This document shows, piece after piece, positions 25,222-33,741 of a stretch of DNA of 64,000 nucleotides. The notes beneath the pieces were generated by a model, which saw only the letters and a program-made list of their open reading frames with translations, had not been told where the DNA came from and searched no databases. The position numbers and the translations under genes were made by a program. Position 1 is the first letter of the stretch. Each line of letters starts with the position of its first letter. Source of the DNA: Olsenella sp. An188 (GTDB lineage: Bacteria > Actinomycetota > Coriobacteriia > Coriobacteriales > Atopobiaceae). The stretch spans positions 372,001 through 436,000 of the forward strand of contig NZ_NFKF01000001.1 of the NCBI RefSeq assembly GCF_002160255.1, in the 5' to 3' direction.

Positions 25222-25571
25222 CAGAGGTTGGCCCCGTTCCAGCCGAAGTCGGTCGAGGTCCCGTAGCGGATGTAGATCCGCGCCGGGTCGACGCCCAGCT
25301 CGCGCGCGACGACGGGCGTGACCTCGCGGGTGAAGCGCTCCCACGCCTCGGAGGGCACCTCGGAGCGGGCGAAGGCGCTCACGTCGACGAGGGCCGAGGG
25401 CGCCGAGTCGTCGCCGGCGAAGTAGATGGGCACCTCGTCCTCGAACAGGCACATGAGCCAGGCCTCGGACTTGCCGGGGACGGCCTCGATGGCCCGTCCG
25501 TAGGCCGCCTTCAGGACCTCGCGGGCGGCGGGGGGCACGGGCTCGGAGCAGTAGGTGTGCACGACGGGCAT
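25221..25571 (-). CDS. MIF/phenylpyruvate tautomerase family protein
   Basis: 116 residues, the length of macrophage migration inhibitory factor. It begins Met-Pro, so Pro becomes the N-terminal catalytic base after Met removal. The C-terminal part ELGVDPARIYIRYGTSTDFG and WNGANL matches the MIF pattern RVYINYYDM-NVGWN. Family proteins are trimeric tautomerases; bacterial and parasite versions sometimes act on host cells. There is no signal peptide. Activity toward phenylpyruvate or dopachrome is untested. Confidence 0.8.
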   Translation of the reverse strand: MPVVHTYCSEPVPPAAREVLKAAYGRAIEAVPGKSEAWLMCLFEDEVPIYFAGDDSAPSALVDVSAFARSEVPSEAWERFTREVTPVVARELGVDPARIYIRYGTSTDFGWNGANL

Positions 25572-25622
25572 GGCAGGTCTCCTCTCTCGGCGTGCGCCGG
25601 CGTGGCGGGCGGGCCGGCGGCC

Positions 25623-26000
25623 CTACTCCCCCTCCACGCGTCGGCGCGTCTTCTTGATCTGGGCACGGGCGCGCTTGGCCTCCAGCCGGCGGCGCTTCTG
25701 CGCGGCGCTCACGCGCGTCTTCTTGCGGGGACGCGGCGGGCGTGCGCGGCGTCGGCAGACCTCGAGGATCTTCTCGGCGCAGAGCCGGCGGTTCTGGAGC
25801 TGGCTGTGCCTCTCGCGCGACACCACCACGATCCCGGTGGGCACGTGGCGCATGCGCACCGCAGAGTCGGTGGTGTTGACGCCCTGCCCTCCGGGCCCCG
25901 ACGCGCGGAACGCCTCCGCCTCACACTCGCGCGCGATCTGCTCGGGCGTCTGCCGCGCGAAGGCGGCGTAGTCACGGTATGTCAGACCCCTCTCGTCCAT
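25623..26000 (-). CDS. GGQ-domain peptide release factor-like protein (ArfB/YaeJ type)
   Basis: 125 residues with the catalytic class I release-factor loop [19 protein letters not shown] and the following RHVPTGIVV. There is no codon-recognition domain. The C-terminal 40 residues are rich in Lys and Arg, as in ArfB, whose tail enters the empty mRNA channel of stalled ribosomes. Ribosome rescue by hydrolysis of peptidyl-tRNA is the likely role. PrfH-like or mitochondrial ICT1-like relatives share the same domain. Confidence 0.8.
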   Translation of the reverse strand: MDERGLTYRDYAAFARQTPEQIARECEAEAFRASGPGGQGVNTTDSAVRMRHVPTGIVVVSRERHSQLQNRRLCAEKILEVCRRRARPPRPRKKTRVSAAQKRRRLEAKRARAQIKKTRRRVEGE

Positions 26001-26084
26001 GCGCCCATGCTAGCAGACCCGCGGGGAGGGCGTCGGATGCCGTATCATGAGGTGCGTGTAAGCTCCGTGTCAGAAGAGGACCAC

Positions 26085-28202
26085 ATGCCCCTCGTCATCC
26101 TTCCCGTTGCCTGCCTCGCACTCGTCGCCCTCGCCACCACGCTCGCCGTGCGGCCCTCGCGCGGCGCCCATCGCCCGGACGCCGGCGCGCTCGCCTGGCT
26201 CGTTCCCCCCGTCGCCGCGCTCGCGGCGCTCGTCGCCCTGTGCGCGCTCGGGCTCTACGTCGGTGAGGCGGGCGAGCTCGTCGCCTGCTGCCTCGCCGCG
26301 CTGCTCGCCGCGGCCGCGGCACTCGCGCGCCCCCGTTCGCTCGCGCTCCTCGACGACGTCGCCGGGCGCGTGGGCCTTAAGCCAAGGGCCGGCCGCGCGG
26401 TCGTCGCCGTCCTCGCGCTGCTGCTGTGCACGGCGCTCGGGTTTCTCGCCATAGAGCTCCCCTACAACCCCGCCGCGCTCCAGATAGCCCCCAACTTCGC
26501 CCTCATCCAGGGCCTCATCATCCTCGGGGCGCTCACGCTCGGGCTCTTCCTCTTCCAGCGCCACGGCGCCGGCCTCGCGCTCGGCGTGGTGGTCTGCGCG
26601 CTCATCGGCGTCGCCCAGTTCTTCGTCAAGAGCTTCAAGGCCTCCGCCATCCTGCCGAACGACCTCTTTGTCCTCGGCACCGCCGCGGCCGTGAGCGGCT
26701 CCTACGTCTACAGCGTCGACGGCGCGGTGCTTCTCGGCCTCTCGTGCGCGCTTCTCGCCTGCGCCGCCTGCACCGTCGTGGCACCGCCGAGCGCCGCCGA
26801 CTCCCGCGCCCTCGTGCGGCGCACGCTCGCCAACCTCGCGTGCGCGCTCGCCGCCTTCGCGGCGCTCTGGGCGGGCGTCACCGTCCCCGACTACTTCGGG
26901 CAGCTCGGCGTGGGCATGGAGTACTGGTACACGCTCGACTACTACGAGCGCCAGGGCTTCGTCACCACGTTCGTCGCCGTGGCGCAGGACCTGCCCGTGG
27001 ACGAGCCCGAGGGCTACTCGGACGAGTCGGCCCGCGAGCTCGAGGCCGCCTACGCCGCCACCTACGACGAGACCCTCGGCGCCACGGAGGCGCGCGCCGC
27101 TGCAGCGGAGCAGTTCGCGGAGGAGCAGCCCACCGTCATCTGCGTCATGAACGAGACCTTCGCCGACCTCTCCTCGCTCGAGGGCGCCTCGTGGGGCTAC
27201 GCGGGACCCGAGCGCTACGCCTCCGTCGACGACGCGCTCATGGGCGGCGAGCTTGCCGTGTCCGTCATCGGGGGCGGCACCTGCAACTCCGAGTTCGAGT
27301 TCCTCACCGGGATCCCGCTCGCGTACGTGGGCGACGGCAAGTACCCCTACTCGCTCTACGACCTCTCGGACGCCCCGAGCGTGGCGGAGCAGCTCTCCGC
27401 GCTCGGCTACTCGACCACGGCGATTCACCCCAACTACGCCACCAACTGGAACCGCGACCGCGTCTACGAGATGCTCGGCTTCGACCGGTTCCTCACGATC
27501 GACGACTTCGCGGGCGCGGAGCAGTTCCACAGCGGCGTCTCCGACGCAGAGACCTACGACAAGGTGCTCGAGCTGCTCGAGGCCGACGACGGCCCGCAGT
27601 TCATCTTCGACGTCACGATGCAGAACCACTCGAGCTACGACCAGGGAAACATCGGCGAGGTGGAGCAGTACGCCGTGGACGGCCTGAGCGACTACGACAA
27701 CGACCGCCTGTCCGAGTACCTGGCCTGCATCGAGGAGTCGGACCGGGCGCTCGCCGAGTTCATGGCCGAGCTCGAGCAGCTGGACCGTCCCGTGGTGCTC
27801 GTGTTCTTCGGCGACCACCAGCCCGCGCTCTCATCTATCGTGGCGGACGCGCTCTACCCCGACGAGGACCCGTCCTCGCTCGAGCACAGCCTCCGCACGC
27901 ACGAGACCACGTACTTCGTCTGGGCGAACTACGACGTTGCCGGCAGCGCCCAGGTGAGCGAGGAGCTGCCCACGAGCCCCGCCTACCTCGCCGCGCTCAT
28001 GGCCGAGGCGATCGGCGCGCCGCTCAGCGACTACCAAAAGGCACTTCTCGTGGCGCGCGAGGAGATGCCCTGCCTGAGCCTCGTGGGCGCGCAGGGGGCC
28101 GACGGCACCTGGTACGAGCTCGAGGACGCAGACGCACTCGGCGCGGCCTACGACGACCTGGCGTCCATCTCCTACCTGGAGTTCGCGAGCAAGCTCGAGT
28201 AG
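26085..28202 (+). CDS. LtaS/MdoB-type sulfatase-fold phosphoglycerol transferase
   Basis: 705 residues from ATG 26085, preceded by AGAAGAGGA. The first 270 residues hold about five to seven membrane helices. The extracellular part is alkaline phosphatase/sulfatase-like: VICVMNETFADLSSLEG, GGGTCNSEFEFLTG (nucleophile Thr), AIHPNYATNWNRD, MQNHSSYDQG and FFGDHQP for metal binding. Such enzymes transfer glycerol phosphate from phosphatidylglycerol to a polymer (lipoteichoic acid) or glycan. The exact polymer in this lineage cannot be read from the sequence. It stands alone, with a hairpin right after the stop. Confidence 0.87.
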   Translation: MPLVILPVACLALVALATTLAVRPSRGAHRPDAGALAWLVPPVAALAALVALCALGLYVGEAGELVACCLAALLAAAAALARPRSLALLDDVAGRVGLKPRAGRAVVAVLALLLCTALGFLAIELPYNPAALQIAPNFALIQGLIILGALTLGLFLFQRHGAGLALGVVVCALIGVAQFFVKSFKASAILPNDLFVLGTAAAVSGSYVYSVDGAVLLGLSCALLACAACTVVAPPSAADSRALVRRTLANLACALAAFAALWAGVTVPDYFGQLGVGMEYWYTLDYYERQGFVTTFVAVAQDLPVDEPEGYSDESARELEAAYAATYDETLGATEARAAAAEQFAEEQPTVICVMNETFADLSSLEGASWGYAGPERYASVDDALMGGELAVSVIGGGTCNSEFEFLTGIPLAYVGDGKYPYSLYDLSDAPSVAEQLSALGYSTTAIHPNYATNWNRDRVYEMLGFDRFLTIDDFAGAEQFHSGVSDAETYDKVLELLEADDGPQFIFDVTMQNHSSYDQGNIGEVEQYAVDGLSDYDNDRLSEYLACIEESDRALAEFMAELEQLDRPVVLVFFGDHQPALSSIVADALYPDEDPSSLEHSLRTHETTYFVWANYDVAGSAQVSEELPTSPAYLAALMAEAIGAPLSDYQKALLVAREEMPCLSLVGAQGADGTWYELEDADALGAAYDDLASISYLEFASKLE

Positions 28203-28231
28203 GCGGCGGACGCGGCGTAGCCGCCTGCATG

Positions 28232-28626
28232 GTCTTGCCGTCGGACGCGTAGAGCCCTATGTCCCCCGTGGACTCCCCGTCCAGCTCATCGTAGTAGCAG
28301 TACCCCCGCTCACCCGCCTCGCCCACGCACGCAACGAGGTCGAGGCGTCCGGCAAGATACTCGACGTCATAGCCTTTGGTCCCAAAGTACTGGCCTGAAT
28401 CGTTCAGTCCAAAGAGTTCGGTGCCGTCCTCGGCCCTTGCGACAAAAGGAGCGAGCACCACGTCACGATTGAGGCCCCTGTAGATCTCTGCCGACGGCTG
28501 GGGCGCAAGCCCCCTCCCCGCGACCACGCCCACAGCCACGCCCAGAACAAGTCCGACGAGAACCAGCCCAACCTTAACCGCGTAGCCCGAAGAAGATCGA
28601 CCGCTCGGCTTGCCCACTCGCCTCAC
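28232..28626 (-). pseudogene. Remnant of a single-pass membrane protein gene, 3' end lost
   Basis: The minus-strand frame from GTG 28626 encodes one N-terminal membrane helix (VGLVLVGLVLGVAVGVVAG) followed by a plausible extracellular domain with FGLNDSGQYFGTKGYDVEY and GYCYYDELDGE. At about 28232 the frame runs without a stop into the antisense of the LtaS-type gene and becomes Pro/Arg-rich, so the native C-terminus appears deleted. A better start, ATG 28648, is in another frame. GC content is lower than in its neighbours, consistent with decay or transfer. Family not recognised. Confidence 0.5.
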
Positions 28627-28894
28627 CCGCCCCGTTAGTCGCCGACATATGCAGTTGTGCCTTTCAGGAAGGGTGCCGCATTGCCTTCCGCGCGGCCGCC
28701 CGCCTGGCACGATCTTCGACGGATGATTTTTTGGGTGACAAGCGGACGGGACCTGTCCCCGGCAACGGTCCTCTTCAGACGCTTCAATTGAGACGTCAGT
28801 GGCCCCGCGAGAGGCGCGAGACGGGACGCGGGAGGGCCCTGCGCCCCCAGGAGCGGGCGATCGCATGGCCCTTCGGGCGGGTCCGAAAAAACCC
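28627..28894. other. Non-coding stretch, only a short palindrome seen
   Basis: No credible gene. It contains the palindrome GGGACCTGTCCC (28748-28759), which resembles the GGGAC/GTCCC core of the repeats at 31398-31463, and a weak poly-T at 28724-28736. Confidence 0.4.
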
Positions 28895-28935
28895 AAAATT
28901 GGGGCTTGCGCTCCGGTACGGTTCCTTGCTACTAT
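28895..28935 (+). promoter_or_regulatory. tRNA-Val promoter
   Basis: AAAATTGGGGCTTGC (28895-28909) contains the -35 TTGCGC (28906-28911); TACTAT (28930-28935) follows after 18 bp. The same GCTTGC block occurs in front of the tRNA genes at 34808, 35127 and 38444. Confidence 0.7.
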
Positions 28936-28973
28936 ATCCCTCGCGCTGCGGTCCCCAGCAGTGCATCACATAA

Positions 28974-29048
28974 GGGCGTTTAGCTCAGGGGGAGAGCGCT
29001 TCCCTGACACGGAAGAGGTCACAAGTTCAAATCTTGTAACGCCCACCA
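28974..29048 (+). tRNA. tRNA-Val (GAC)
   Basis: Full cloverleaf: acceptor GGGCGTT with AACGCCC, discriminator A, encoded CCA. Anticodon stem CTTCC/GGAAG with anticodon GAC at 29006-29008. Confidence 0.96.
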
Positions 29049-29056
29049 AATCTTCG

Positions 29057-29088
29057 CAGCTCAGAGCATGTCGGCTCTGAGCTGTTTT
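29057..29088 (+). terminator. Intrinsic terminator of tRNA-Val
   Basis: Perfect 11-bp stem CAGCTCAGAGC with its complement, 6-nt loop, then TTTT. Confidence 0.9.
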
Positions 29089-29173
29089 CGTATGCGTACC
29101 GGGCGTCGTTTGCGCTTCTGGGGGATTTGCGGCCAGGTTCGCCGTCCAGGCCGCGCGGTTAGGGCCCTCCGGG

Positions 29174-29299
29174 CGGTTGTCAGTGGTTTTTGGCGGGACC
29201 TACAAGTATCACCGCCCAGGTAGCATTTTGTTACCTGCGCTTTCTTGGTGTCACAGAGCCCCGATACTCGCGGTCGGCGAGAAAAACCACTGACAACCG
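29174..29299. repeat. 126-bp segment bounded by perfect 18-bp inverted repeats
   Basis: CGGTTGTCAGTGGTTTTT (29174-29191) is repeated as its exact reverse complement at 29282-29299. The interior of 90 bp has a small inner palindrome (CAGGTA with TACCTG). No reading frame. It sits just downstream of tRNA-Val and is exactly as long as the unrelated segment 6681-6806. Otherwise the stretch 29089-29441 shows nothing recognisable. Confidence 0.5.
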
Positions 29300-29441
29300 G
29301 GGCTTGCAGGACAAGCCTCAGGCGCCGTGCTCGAGCGGACGAGCGCTCATGGCACCCGCAACGGCAGGGGCCGTCGAGCCAGGCCGCGCAACCGTCGCAC
29401 CCGGCAGCTCGTGGCCGCCCTCACCCGGATGAGGCCAGGAC

Positions 29442-30806
29442 CTACGCGTCCTTCTCGCCCGCCGCCTTCCTGGCTGCCGCTGCCGCCTTGCCTGCCGCGA
29501 TGCGTGCCTGCACGTCAGAGCCGGTCGCCTTGCCAGCCGAGGACGCGACCTTCTTCTTGCCCGCGGCGCCCGGCTTCACCGTCACGCCGCCGCGCGCCGC
29601 CGCGCGCTTCCCGCCGCTGCCGCGGGCGCCGCCCACGAAGCCCCTCACGCGCTTCCAGGCGCGCTTCACGCGACGGTTGATGGACTCGCCGCTCGTGGAG
29701 CGCATGCCCATGCACGGGGCGGCTATGAGCACCGGCAGGAGGTACTCCACGGCACGCCAGATCACGAAGCCCGCGGACAGGTGCGGGCCGTACATCTTTC
29801 CGAAGAGGTAGGCAAAGCCCACCTCGGCGCCACCCGTGCCGCCCGGGAGCGGAACCGCGTTGATGAGCAGCTCGAGCATCGCCCCCGAGGCGAGGCACAC
29901 CAGGAAGTCGGCCTCCTCGCCAAAGGAGCGCAGCACGAACCACGGCAGCGCGTACATGCAGCCCAGCTGCAGCAGCGTCACGAGCATCGTCGCCAGCATC
30001 TCGCGGACGTTGGCGGCCGAGCGCTTGAAGGCGGAGGAGAACATGGCCACCTGGGTGTTCACGACCTCGTAGTAGTGGGCGTACTTCTCGTCCTTGAGCC
30101 AGCGCCGGCGGTTGGCGAAGCGCAGCGCCCAGTTGCCGATGGCCACGACCGGCCGCGGGAAGAGGCACAGGAAGAGCATGCCGCCCACCTGGACGACCTT
30201 GAAGCCAAACAGGAAGATGCCGATGAGCGTCACGTCCCCGAAGGCCTCGTAGAAGTAGCCCCCGCAGAAGACGAGCATGATGGCGGCGAAGACGCCCTCG
30301 CCCGCCTCGTAGAGCACCGTGCGGGTGAAGTTGAGCGCGCTCGCCTCCCCCACCGAGAGGCCCGCGCGCGTGAGGCGGTAGATCTGCGCCGGGGGCGCGC
30401 CGGCGCTGTTGGGCGTCAGGCGCATGAAGAAGACGCCGGAGGCCTCGACGCTCATGAGGTCGCGGATGCCGACCGGGTTGTCCGGGTCGGCGGCGACGGA
30501 GAGCACGTAGGCGAGCACGCCGAAGACGTAGTAGAACAGGAAGCACACCACTCCGGCGACGATCCAGCTCACGTCGACGCCGGCGAGCGACGTGACGAAC
30601 TCGTCGACCTGCCCGGTGAAGACGAGGTAGAGCGCGTAGGCGACCACGACGAAGCCGAGGAAGACGAGGGTCTTGCGCACCTGGCCGAGCGACTTCTTGT
30701 CCGCGGCGCGGTCCTCCGCGGAGACGGAGCGCACGGCGGAGACCTTGAGGGCGACCTTCCTGGCGCCCGACTTGGCCTTCTTGGGGGTGTTCTGCTCTTC
30801 TGCCAC
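29442..30806 (-). CDS. UPF0104/YbhN-type membrane protein (lysylphosphatidylglycerol synthase TM-like)
   Basis: 454 residues. After about 45 charged residues come roughly eight membrane helices with the family signature MRLTPNSAGAPPAQIYRLTR and, near the C-terminus, NAVPLPGGTGGAEVGFAYLF. The last 80 residues are a low-complexity tail rich in Lys, Ala, Arg and Gly, likely cytoplasmic and unusual for the family. This region is the flippase part of MprF; stand-alone versions are thought to move lipids or lipid-linked sugars. No synthase domain is present, so aminoacylation of lipids is not expected. Confidence 0.82.
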   Translation of the reverse strand: MAEEQNTPKKAKSGARKVALKVSAVRSVSAEDRAADKKSLGQVRKTLVFLGFVVVAYALYLVFTGQVDEFVTSLAGVDVSWIVAGVVCFLFYYVFGVLAYVLSVAADPDNPVGIRDLMSVEASGVFFMRLTPNSAGAPPAQIYRLTRAGLSVGEASALNFTRTVLYEAGEGVFAAIMLVFCGGYFYEAFGDVTLIGIFLFGFKVVQVGGMLFLCLFPRPVVAIGNWALRFANRRRWLKDEKYAHYYEVVNTQVAMFSSAFKRSAANVREMLATMLVTLLQLGCMYALPWFVLRSFGEEADFLVCLASGAMLELLINAVPLPGGTGGAEVGFAYLFGKMYGPHLSAGFVIWRAVEYLLPVLIAAPCMGMRSTSGESINRRVKRAWKRVRGFVGGARGSGGKRAAARGGVTVKPGAAGKKKVASSAGKATGSDVQARIAAGKAAAAARKAAGEKDA

Positions 30807-30906
30807 GCAAGCGCTCCAGACGCCGAGCCGACAAGGACCGTCAGCCTAGTTTAGCGCCACGCGGGGGCGCCATGGAGCCACGAGCGCGGCGAGCGGCAAT
30901 CTGCGG

Positions 30907-31386
30907 CTATTCTCCCTCTCTCCAGCCCTTGGCCACGTCTACCCAGCCGCGCGCGCCCGAGAATCGCTCGAGCTCGTCCAGGGTGAGCTCGATCGCGGAG
31001 CTGGCGCTGCCGGCCGCGGGCCAGACGGTCTCGAAGCGCCTCAGTGACTCGTCGAGAAACACGTCCACCCCGTCGTTGACGCCGAACGGGCACACCCCGC
31101 CCACGGCGTGGCCCACGAGCTCGGCGGCCTGGTCGGCGGAGAGCATCTTCGCCTTGCAGTGGAACGTGGCCTTGAACGCGGGGTTGTTGACGCGCGCGTC
31201 GCCGGCGAGAACCACGAGCGTGGGCGTGTCGCCCGCCATGAAGCTGAGCGTCTTGGCGATGCGCGCCGGCTCGGTGCCCACGGCGGCCGCGGCGAGCTCC
31301 ACCGTCGCGCTCGACTGGTCGAACTCCCGGATGCGCCCCTCGGCGCCGAACTGCGCGAGGTGCGCGCGTGCGCGTTCTATCGACAT
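30907..31386 (-). CDS. YbaK/ProX-family aminoacyl-tRNA deacylase
   Basis: 159 residues from ATG 31386, preceded by AGGGGG. It has the editing-domain features AKTLSFMAGDTPTLVVLAGD, FKATFHCKAKML and the core GHAVGGVCPFGV, where the conserved GGVCPFG-type loop forms the substrate pocket. Members hydrolyse mischarged Ala-, Cys- or Pro-tRNA in trans. A longer in-frame start is possible (31428) but lies within the repeat and lacks a ribosome site. Confidence 0.88.
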   Translation of the reverse strand: MSIERARAHLAQFGAEGRIREFDQSSATVELAAAAVGTEPARIAKTLSFMAGDTPTLVVLAGDARVNNPAFKATFHCKAKMLSADQAAELVGHAVGGVCPFGVNDGVDVFLDESLRRFETVWPAAGSASSAIELTLDELERFSGARGWVDVAKGWREGE

Positions 31387-31397
31387 GGCAACCCCCT

Positions 31398-31463
31398 GTG
31401 ACACGAAGGGACGATCCCTTTGCCTCATTCGGACTCAGGTGACACGAAGGGACCGTCCCTTCG
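31398..31463. repeat. Two direct copies of a 25-bp palindromic repeat
   Basis: GTGACACGAAGGGACGATCC... (31398-31422) and a near copy at 31439-31463 match at 22 of 25 positions. Each contains the palindrome AAGGGAC-nn-TCCCTT or close to it. The second copy is inside the 3' end of mnmA and encodes its last residues. The form is that of a dispersed intergenic repeat. Confidence 0.65.
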
Positions 31464-32522
31464 TACCACGCCGCCTCCCAGGCAGCGAAGACCATCGTAG
31501 ACCACCGCGGACTGGCCCGGCGCCACGCGGCGGACGGGCTCGTCAAATCGCAACACTGAGCCGTCGAGAAGCGCCTCCCGCAGCTCGCCGGTGTGACGGG
31601 TCCGCACGAGGTAGCGACCGGGCGCCGGGGCGTCCCCGGAGATCCAGCGCACGTCCTCGAGCGTGAGCTCGCGGCAGAAGAGCGCGGGGCTGTCGTGGTC
31701 GGCCGTCACGTAGACCACGTTCTCCTCGGTGTCCGTGGAGACGACGTAGCGCGCCGGGCCGCCGCCGAGGTCGAGCCCCTTGCGCTGCCCCACGGTGAAG
31801 AGGAAGGCGCCGTCGTGGCGGCCGAGCACGCGGCCGGTCTCCCACTCCACGACGTCGCCGGCGCGCCGCTCGAGCGCGTCGAGCAGGAAGGTGCGGATGC
31901 CCACCGGCCCCACGAAGCAGATGCCGTCCGAGTCCGGCTTGGCCTCCACGCCCAGGCCCCGCTCGGCGCACATGCGGCGCACCTCGGCCTTGTCGCGGAT
32001 CTCCCCGACGGGCAGCAGCGCGCGGGAGAGCGCCTCCTCGCCCACGCGCCACAGGAAGTAGGTCTGGTCCTTGTGCTCGTCGAGCGCGCGCAAGAGGCGC
32101 GTGCGCCCGTCGTCCCCGCGCTCGACGCGCCCGTAGTGCCCCGTCGCCACGAGGTCCGCGCCGCGCTCGAGGGCGCGGTCCACGAAGGTGCCGAACTTGA
32201 TGGTCTGGTTGCACATGACGTCCGGGTTGGGCGTGTAGCCGCGGGCGTAGGCGTCCACGAGGTAGTCGACCACCGTGGCGCGGTACTCATCCTCGCAGTC
32301 CCAGACCTCGAGAGGAATGCCCAGCGTCACGGCCACGCGCTCGGCGTCGGCGAGGTCGTCGGCCCACGGGCACCTGAATCCCGGCAGGTCCTGCGACCAG
32401 TTGCGCATGTAGACGGCCGTGACGTCGTAGCCCCGCTCGACGAGAAGGGCGCACGCCAGGGCCGAGTCCACGCCGCCGGAGAGCCCGCAGAAGACGCGGG
32501 ACGCACCGGCCACCTCAGACAC
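31425..32522 (-). CDS. mnmA: tRNA 2-thiouridylase MnmA
   Basis: 365 residues from GTG 32522. PP-loop SGGVDSA near the N-terminus, first catalytic Cys in NPDVMCNQTIKF and second Cys in SDGICFVG, followed by the C-terminal barrel. It activates U34 of Lys, Glu and Gln tRNAs with ATP and inserts sulfur delivered by a desulfurase, whose gene lies directly upstream with an 8-nt overlap. The last residues (RDGPFVSPESE) are encoded by a repeat copy that seems to have replaced the original end. Confidence 0.95.
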   Translation of the reverse strand: MSEVAGASRVFCGLSGGVDSALACALLVERGYDVTAVYMRNWSQDLPGFRCPWADDLADAERVAVTLGIPLEVWDCEDEYRATVVDYLVDAYARGYTPNPDVMCNQTIKFGTFVDRALERGADLVATGHYGRVERGDDGRTRLLRALDEHKDQTYFLWRVGEEALSRALLPVGEIRDKAEVRRMCAERGLGVEAKPDSDGICFVGPVGIRTFLLDALERRAGDVVEWETGRVLGRHDGAFLFTVGQRKGLDLGGGPARYVVSTDTEENVVYVTADHDSPALFCRELTLEDVRWISGDAPAPGRYLVRTRHTGELREALLDGSVLRFDEPVRRVAPGQSAVVYDGLRCLGGGVVRRDGPFVSPESE

Positions 32523-33741
32523 CCCCCGCGCCCGCGCCGAGCGCCGCCGCGAGCGCCGCCTGGGACTCGTCGTCGCGCCCGAGCCGCGCCATCTCCGCGC
32601 GCACGCAGCGCACGATCGCCGCGGCGGCGTAGTCGACGTCGCCCTCCGTCGTCGGGCGCCCGAGCGTGAGCCGCAGGCTGCCCTCGGCGAGCGGCCGCGG
32701 CATGCCGATGGCGTCGAGCACGTGGGAGACGCGCATGCGGCTCGCGGCGCAGGCCGAGCCCGTGCCCACCGAGACGCCCTCGCGCTCGAGCGCGATCACG
32801 AGCCGGCGCGCCTCGATCCCGGCGAAGGAGACGTGCAGCAGGCCCGGCAGGCGCCTCTTGGGGTTCCTCGGCCCGCTGACCACGACCCACGGCAGCTCGG
32901 ACGCCAGGGCCGAGCGCAGGCGCTCGCGCAGGCCGGCCAGGCGGCGGGACTCCTCGGCCCTCCGCTCGCTCGCGAGCTCGAGCGCCCGGGCGAAGCCCAC
33001 GACGCCGGCAACGTTCTCCGTGCCGGAGCGCACGCCGCCCTCCTGGCCGCCCCCGTAGACGAGCGGGCGCAGCCGCACGTCGTCGGAGGCCCACAGCACG
33101 CCCACCTGCTTGGGGCCGTAGACCTTCGCCGCGGAGAGCGTGAGCATGTCCACGCCGAGCGAGCCCACGTTCACGGAGAGCGCGCCGGCCGCCTGGGAGG
33201 CGTCCGAGTGCAGGTAGATGGGGGTCTTCTCGCCCGCCTCGAGGCGCCTTGCGCGCTCGGCGGCCACCACGCGCGAGATGTCGCGCACGGGCTGGATGCA
33301 CCCGACCTCGCCGTTGGCGAGCTCCACCGAGACGAGCTCGGTGTCGGGCCGGATGGCGCGCGCCACCGCCGCTGGGTCGACGAGGCCGTCGGCGCCCACG
33401 CGCACAGTGCGGCGGGCGTGCATGCCGGCGCAGGCGAGCACGCTCTCGTGCTCGATCGCGTCGACCACGACGTGCCCGTCGACCGCAGCGAAGGCGAGGT
33501 TGTTGGCCTCGGTCGCGCCCGCCGTGAAGACGAGGTTGTCCGGCCTCGCCCCGATGAGGCGCGCGAGCGTGCCGCGGGCGCGCTCGACGTCGTCGCGCAC
33601 CTCGCGGGCGCGGGCGTAGGGCGCAGACGGGTTCCAGAAGCGCTCGGTGAGGTAGGGCAGCATCACCGCGGCGACCTCGGGGTCGACGGGCGTCGCCGCC
33701 GCGTAGTCGAGGTAGACCTCGCGCCCGGCCCCGGCCGTCAT
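32515..33741 (-). CDS. Cysteine desulfurase (NifS/IscS family)
   Basis: 408 residues from ATG 33741 (ATGA overlap with the upstream gene; a longer open frame upstream is rejected). PLP enzyme: YLDYAAATPVD at the N-terminus, the PLP Lys in LSAAKVYGPKQVG (Ala replaces the usual His before Lys), and the sulfur-carrying Cys in GTGSACAASRM. It probably supplies sulfur to MnmA, whose gene follows immediately, and perhaps to Fe-S assembly. Confidence 0.92.
   Translation of the reverse strand: MTAGAGREVYLDYAAATPVDPEVAAVMLPYLTERFWNPSAPYARAREVRDDVERARGTLARLIGARPDNLVFTAGATEANNLAFAAVDGHVVVDAIEHESVLACAGMHARRTVRVGADGLVDPAAVARAIRPDTELVSVELANGEVGCIQPVRDISRVVAAERARRLEAGEKTPIYLHSDASQAAGALSVNVGSLGVDMLTLSAAKVYGPKQVGVLWASDDVRLRPLVYGGGQEGGVRSGTENVAGVVGFARALELASERRAEESRRLAGLRERLRSALASELPWVVVSGPRNPKRRLPGLLHVSFAGIEARRLVIALEREGVSVGTGSACAASRMRVSHVLDAIGMPRPLAEGSLRLTLGRPTTEGDVDYAAAAIVRCVRAEMARLGRDDESQAALAAALGAGAGGV

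Noticed and set aside
29174-29299. attL/attR-type tRNA integration site
   Set aside because: No repeat of the tRNA-Val 3' end and no integrase or phage gene nearby.
29442-30806. Lysylphosphatidylglycerol synthase MprF
   Set aside because: Only the flippase-like membrane part is present; the synthase domain is missing.
31398-31463. CRISPR array
   Set aside because: Only two copies, palindromic, with 16-bp spacing and no cas genes.
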